Below are positions 63,877-64,000 of a DNA stretch of 64,000 nt, piece by piece. Below the pieces are notes generated by a model. The model worked only from the letters and a program-made list of their open reading frames with translations, was not told the origin of the DNA and ran no database searches. Every line of letters starts with the position of its first letter. The stretch's first letter is position 1. The position numbers and the translations under genes were made by a program. Source of the DNA: an uncultured Prevotella sp. (GTDB taxonomy: Bacteria > Bacteroidota > Bacteroidia > Bacteroidales > Bacteroidaceae). The DNA is taken from NCBI GenBank assembly GCA_900315525.1, contig OMZO01000015.1:55835-119834 (forward strand), read 5' to 3'.

Positions 63877-64000
63877 TTACTTTTTATTCCTTTCCTCTAC
63901 GAGGCCATAGAGTGCCATGCAGATTTCGTTATACACTGCGAGGGCATAGCGCTCGACGCTGAAGTGACCGTCGGTCTTCAGGGGGCGGAAGTTCAGGCGC
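63877..64000 (-). CDS. C-terminal end of an unidentified protein (5' end outside window)
   Basis: The minus strand codes for 40 residues, RLNFRPLKTDGHFSVERYAL then AVYNEICMALYGLVEERNKK, and stops at 63877. The frame is open to the window edge. The sequence reads as an ordinary C-terminal helix. The family is not identifiable from this much. Confidence 0.65.
   Translation of the reverse strand, partial: RLNFRPLKTDGHFSVERYALAVYNEICMALYGLVEERNKK

Overview
The window looks like a chromosome segment of a Bacteroidales bacterium, most likely Prevotella-like (Prevotellaceae). The signs are two SusC/SusD pairs, recurrent Bacteroidota promoter boxes (TAnnTTTG with a TTTG about 19 nt upstream), a three-gene glycogen operon (GH57, GT4, GH133), and a type VI secretion system of the Bacteroidota kind (T6SSiii: no TssJ, TssL or TssM seen). 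All statements rest on reading the sequence and recalled family knowledge; no database search was possible.

Layout. 1-12.9 kb: polysaccharide utilisation locus with two tandem susC/susD pairs, a DUF4957-type FN3/beta-helix lipoprotein and a BNR-repeat secreted protein. 13-17.8 kb: glycogen operon on the minus strand. 17.8-21.6 kb: lipid-kinase-like gene, miaA, a frameshifted gapA and mscL. 21.6-40.1 kb: the main T6SS block, transcribed right to left: clpV, tssB, an AraC-type regulator, tssC, two hcp, a PAAR-like gene, a PEGA protein, an E1-like gene, tssG, tssK, tssE, tssF, a ubiquitin-like gene, an E2-like gene, two periplasmic/envelope proteins and an 802-residue VWA/RING-like/FHA membrane protein. 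40.3-44.4 kb: guaA, a MurU-like nucleotidyltransferase and a SpoIIE-type phosphatase. 44.4-51.6 kb: a second T6SS block with hcp, an hcp-like gene, a large vgrG, a beta-repeat protein and a 238-residue unknown. 51.7-57.1 kb: an AmgK-like kinase/RapZ fusion, groES-groEL and a GH28 polygalacturonase. 57.2-63.3 kb: sppA-lpxK-pnp-thiL operon, tRNA-Phe and a type II pantothenate kinase. 63.3-64 kb: a gene remnant, an inserted inverted-repeat element and the end of an unidentified gene.

The most remarkable content is a probable ubiquitin-like conjugation pathway built into the T6SS operon. The E1-like ThiF protein shares a 4-nt overlap with tssG. The 105-residue ubiquitin-like protein ends exactly in Gly and starts 3 nt after tssF. 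The E2-like protein keeps the YP-PP, HPN and GxVC landmarks. The last gene of the operon encodes a membrane protein with a RING-H2-like cysteine/histidine cluster on the predicted cytoplasmic side, so it is a candidate E3. No JAB/JAMM-type protease is visible, which fits a modifier made with its terminal Gly already exposed.

How the parts may work together: TssB/TssC sheath, Hcp tube, VgrG and PAAR-like spike, TssE/F/G/K baseplate and ClpV form a phage-tail-like injector. The usual TssN-TssR envelope set is not recognisable gene by gene here, and the three genes at 21.6-26.1 kb are the likely replacements. What the ubiquitin-like protein modifies cannot be read from sequence; parts of the injector, its cargo, or the membrane anchor are the obvious candidates.
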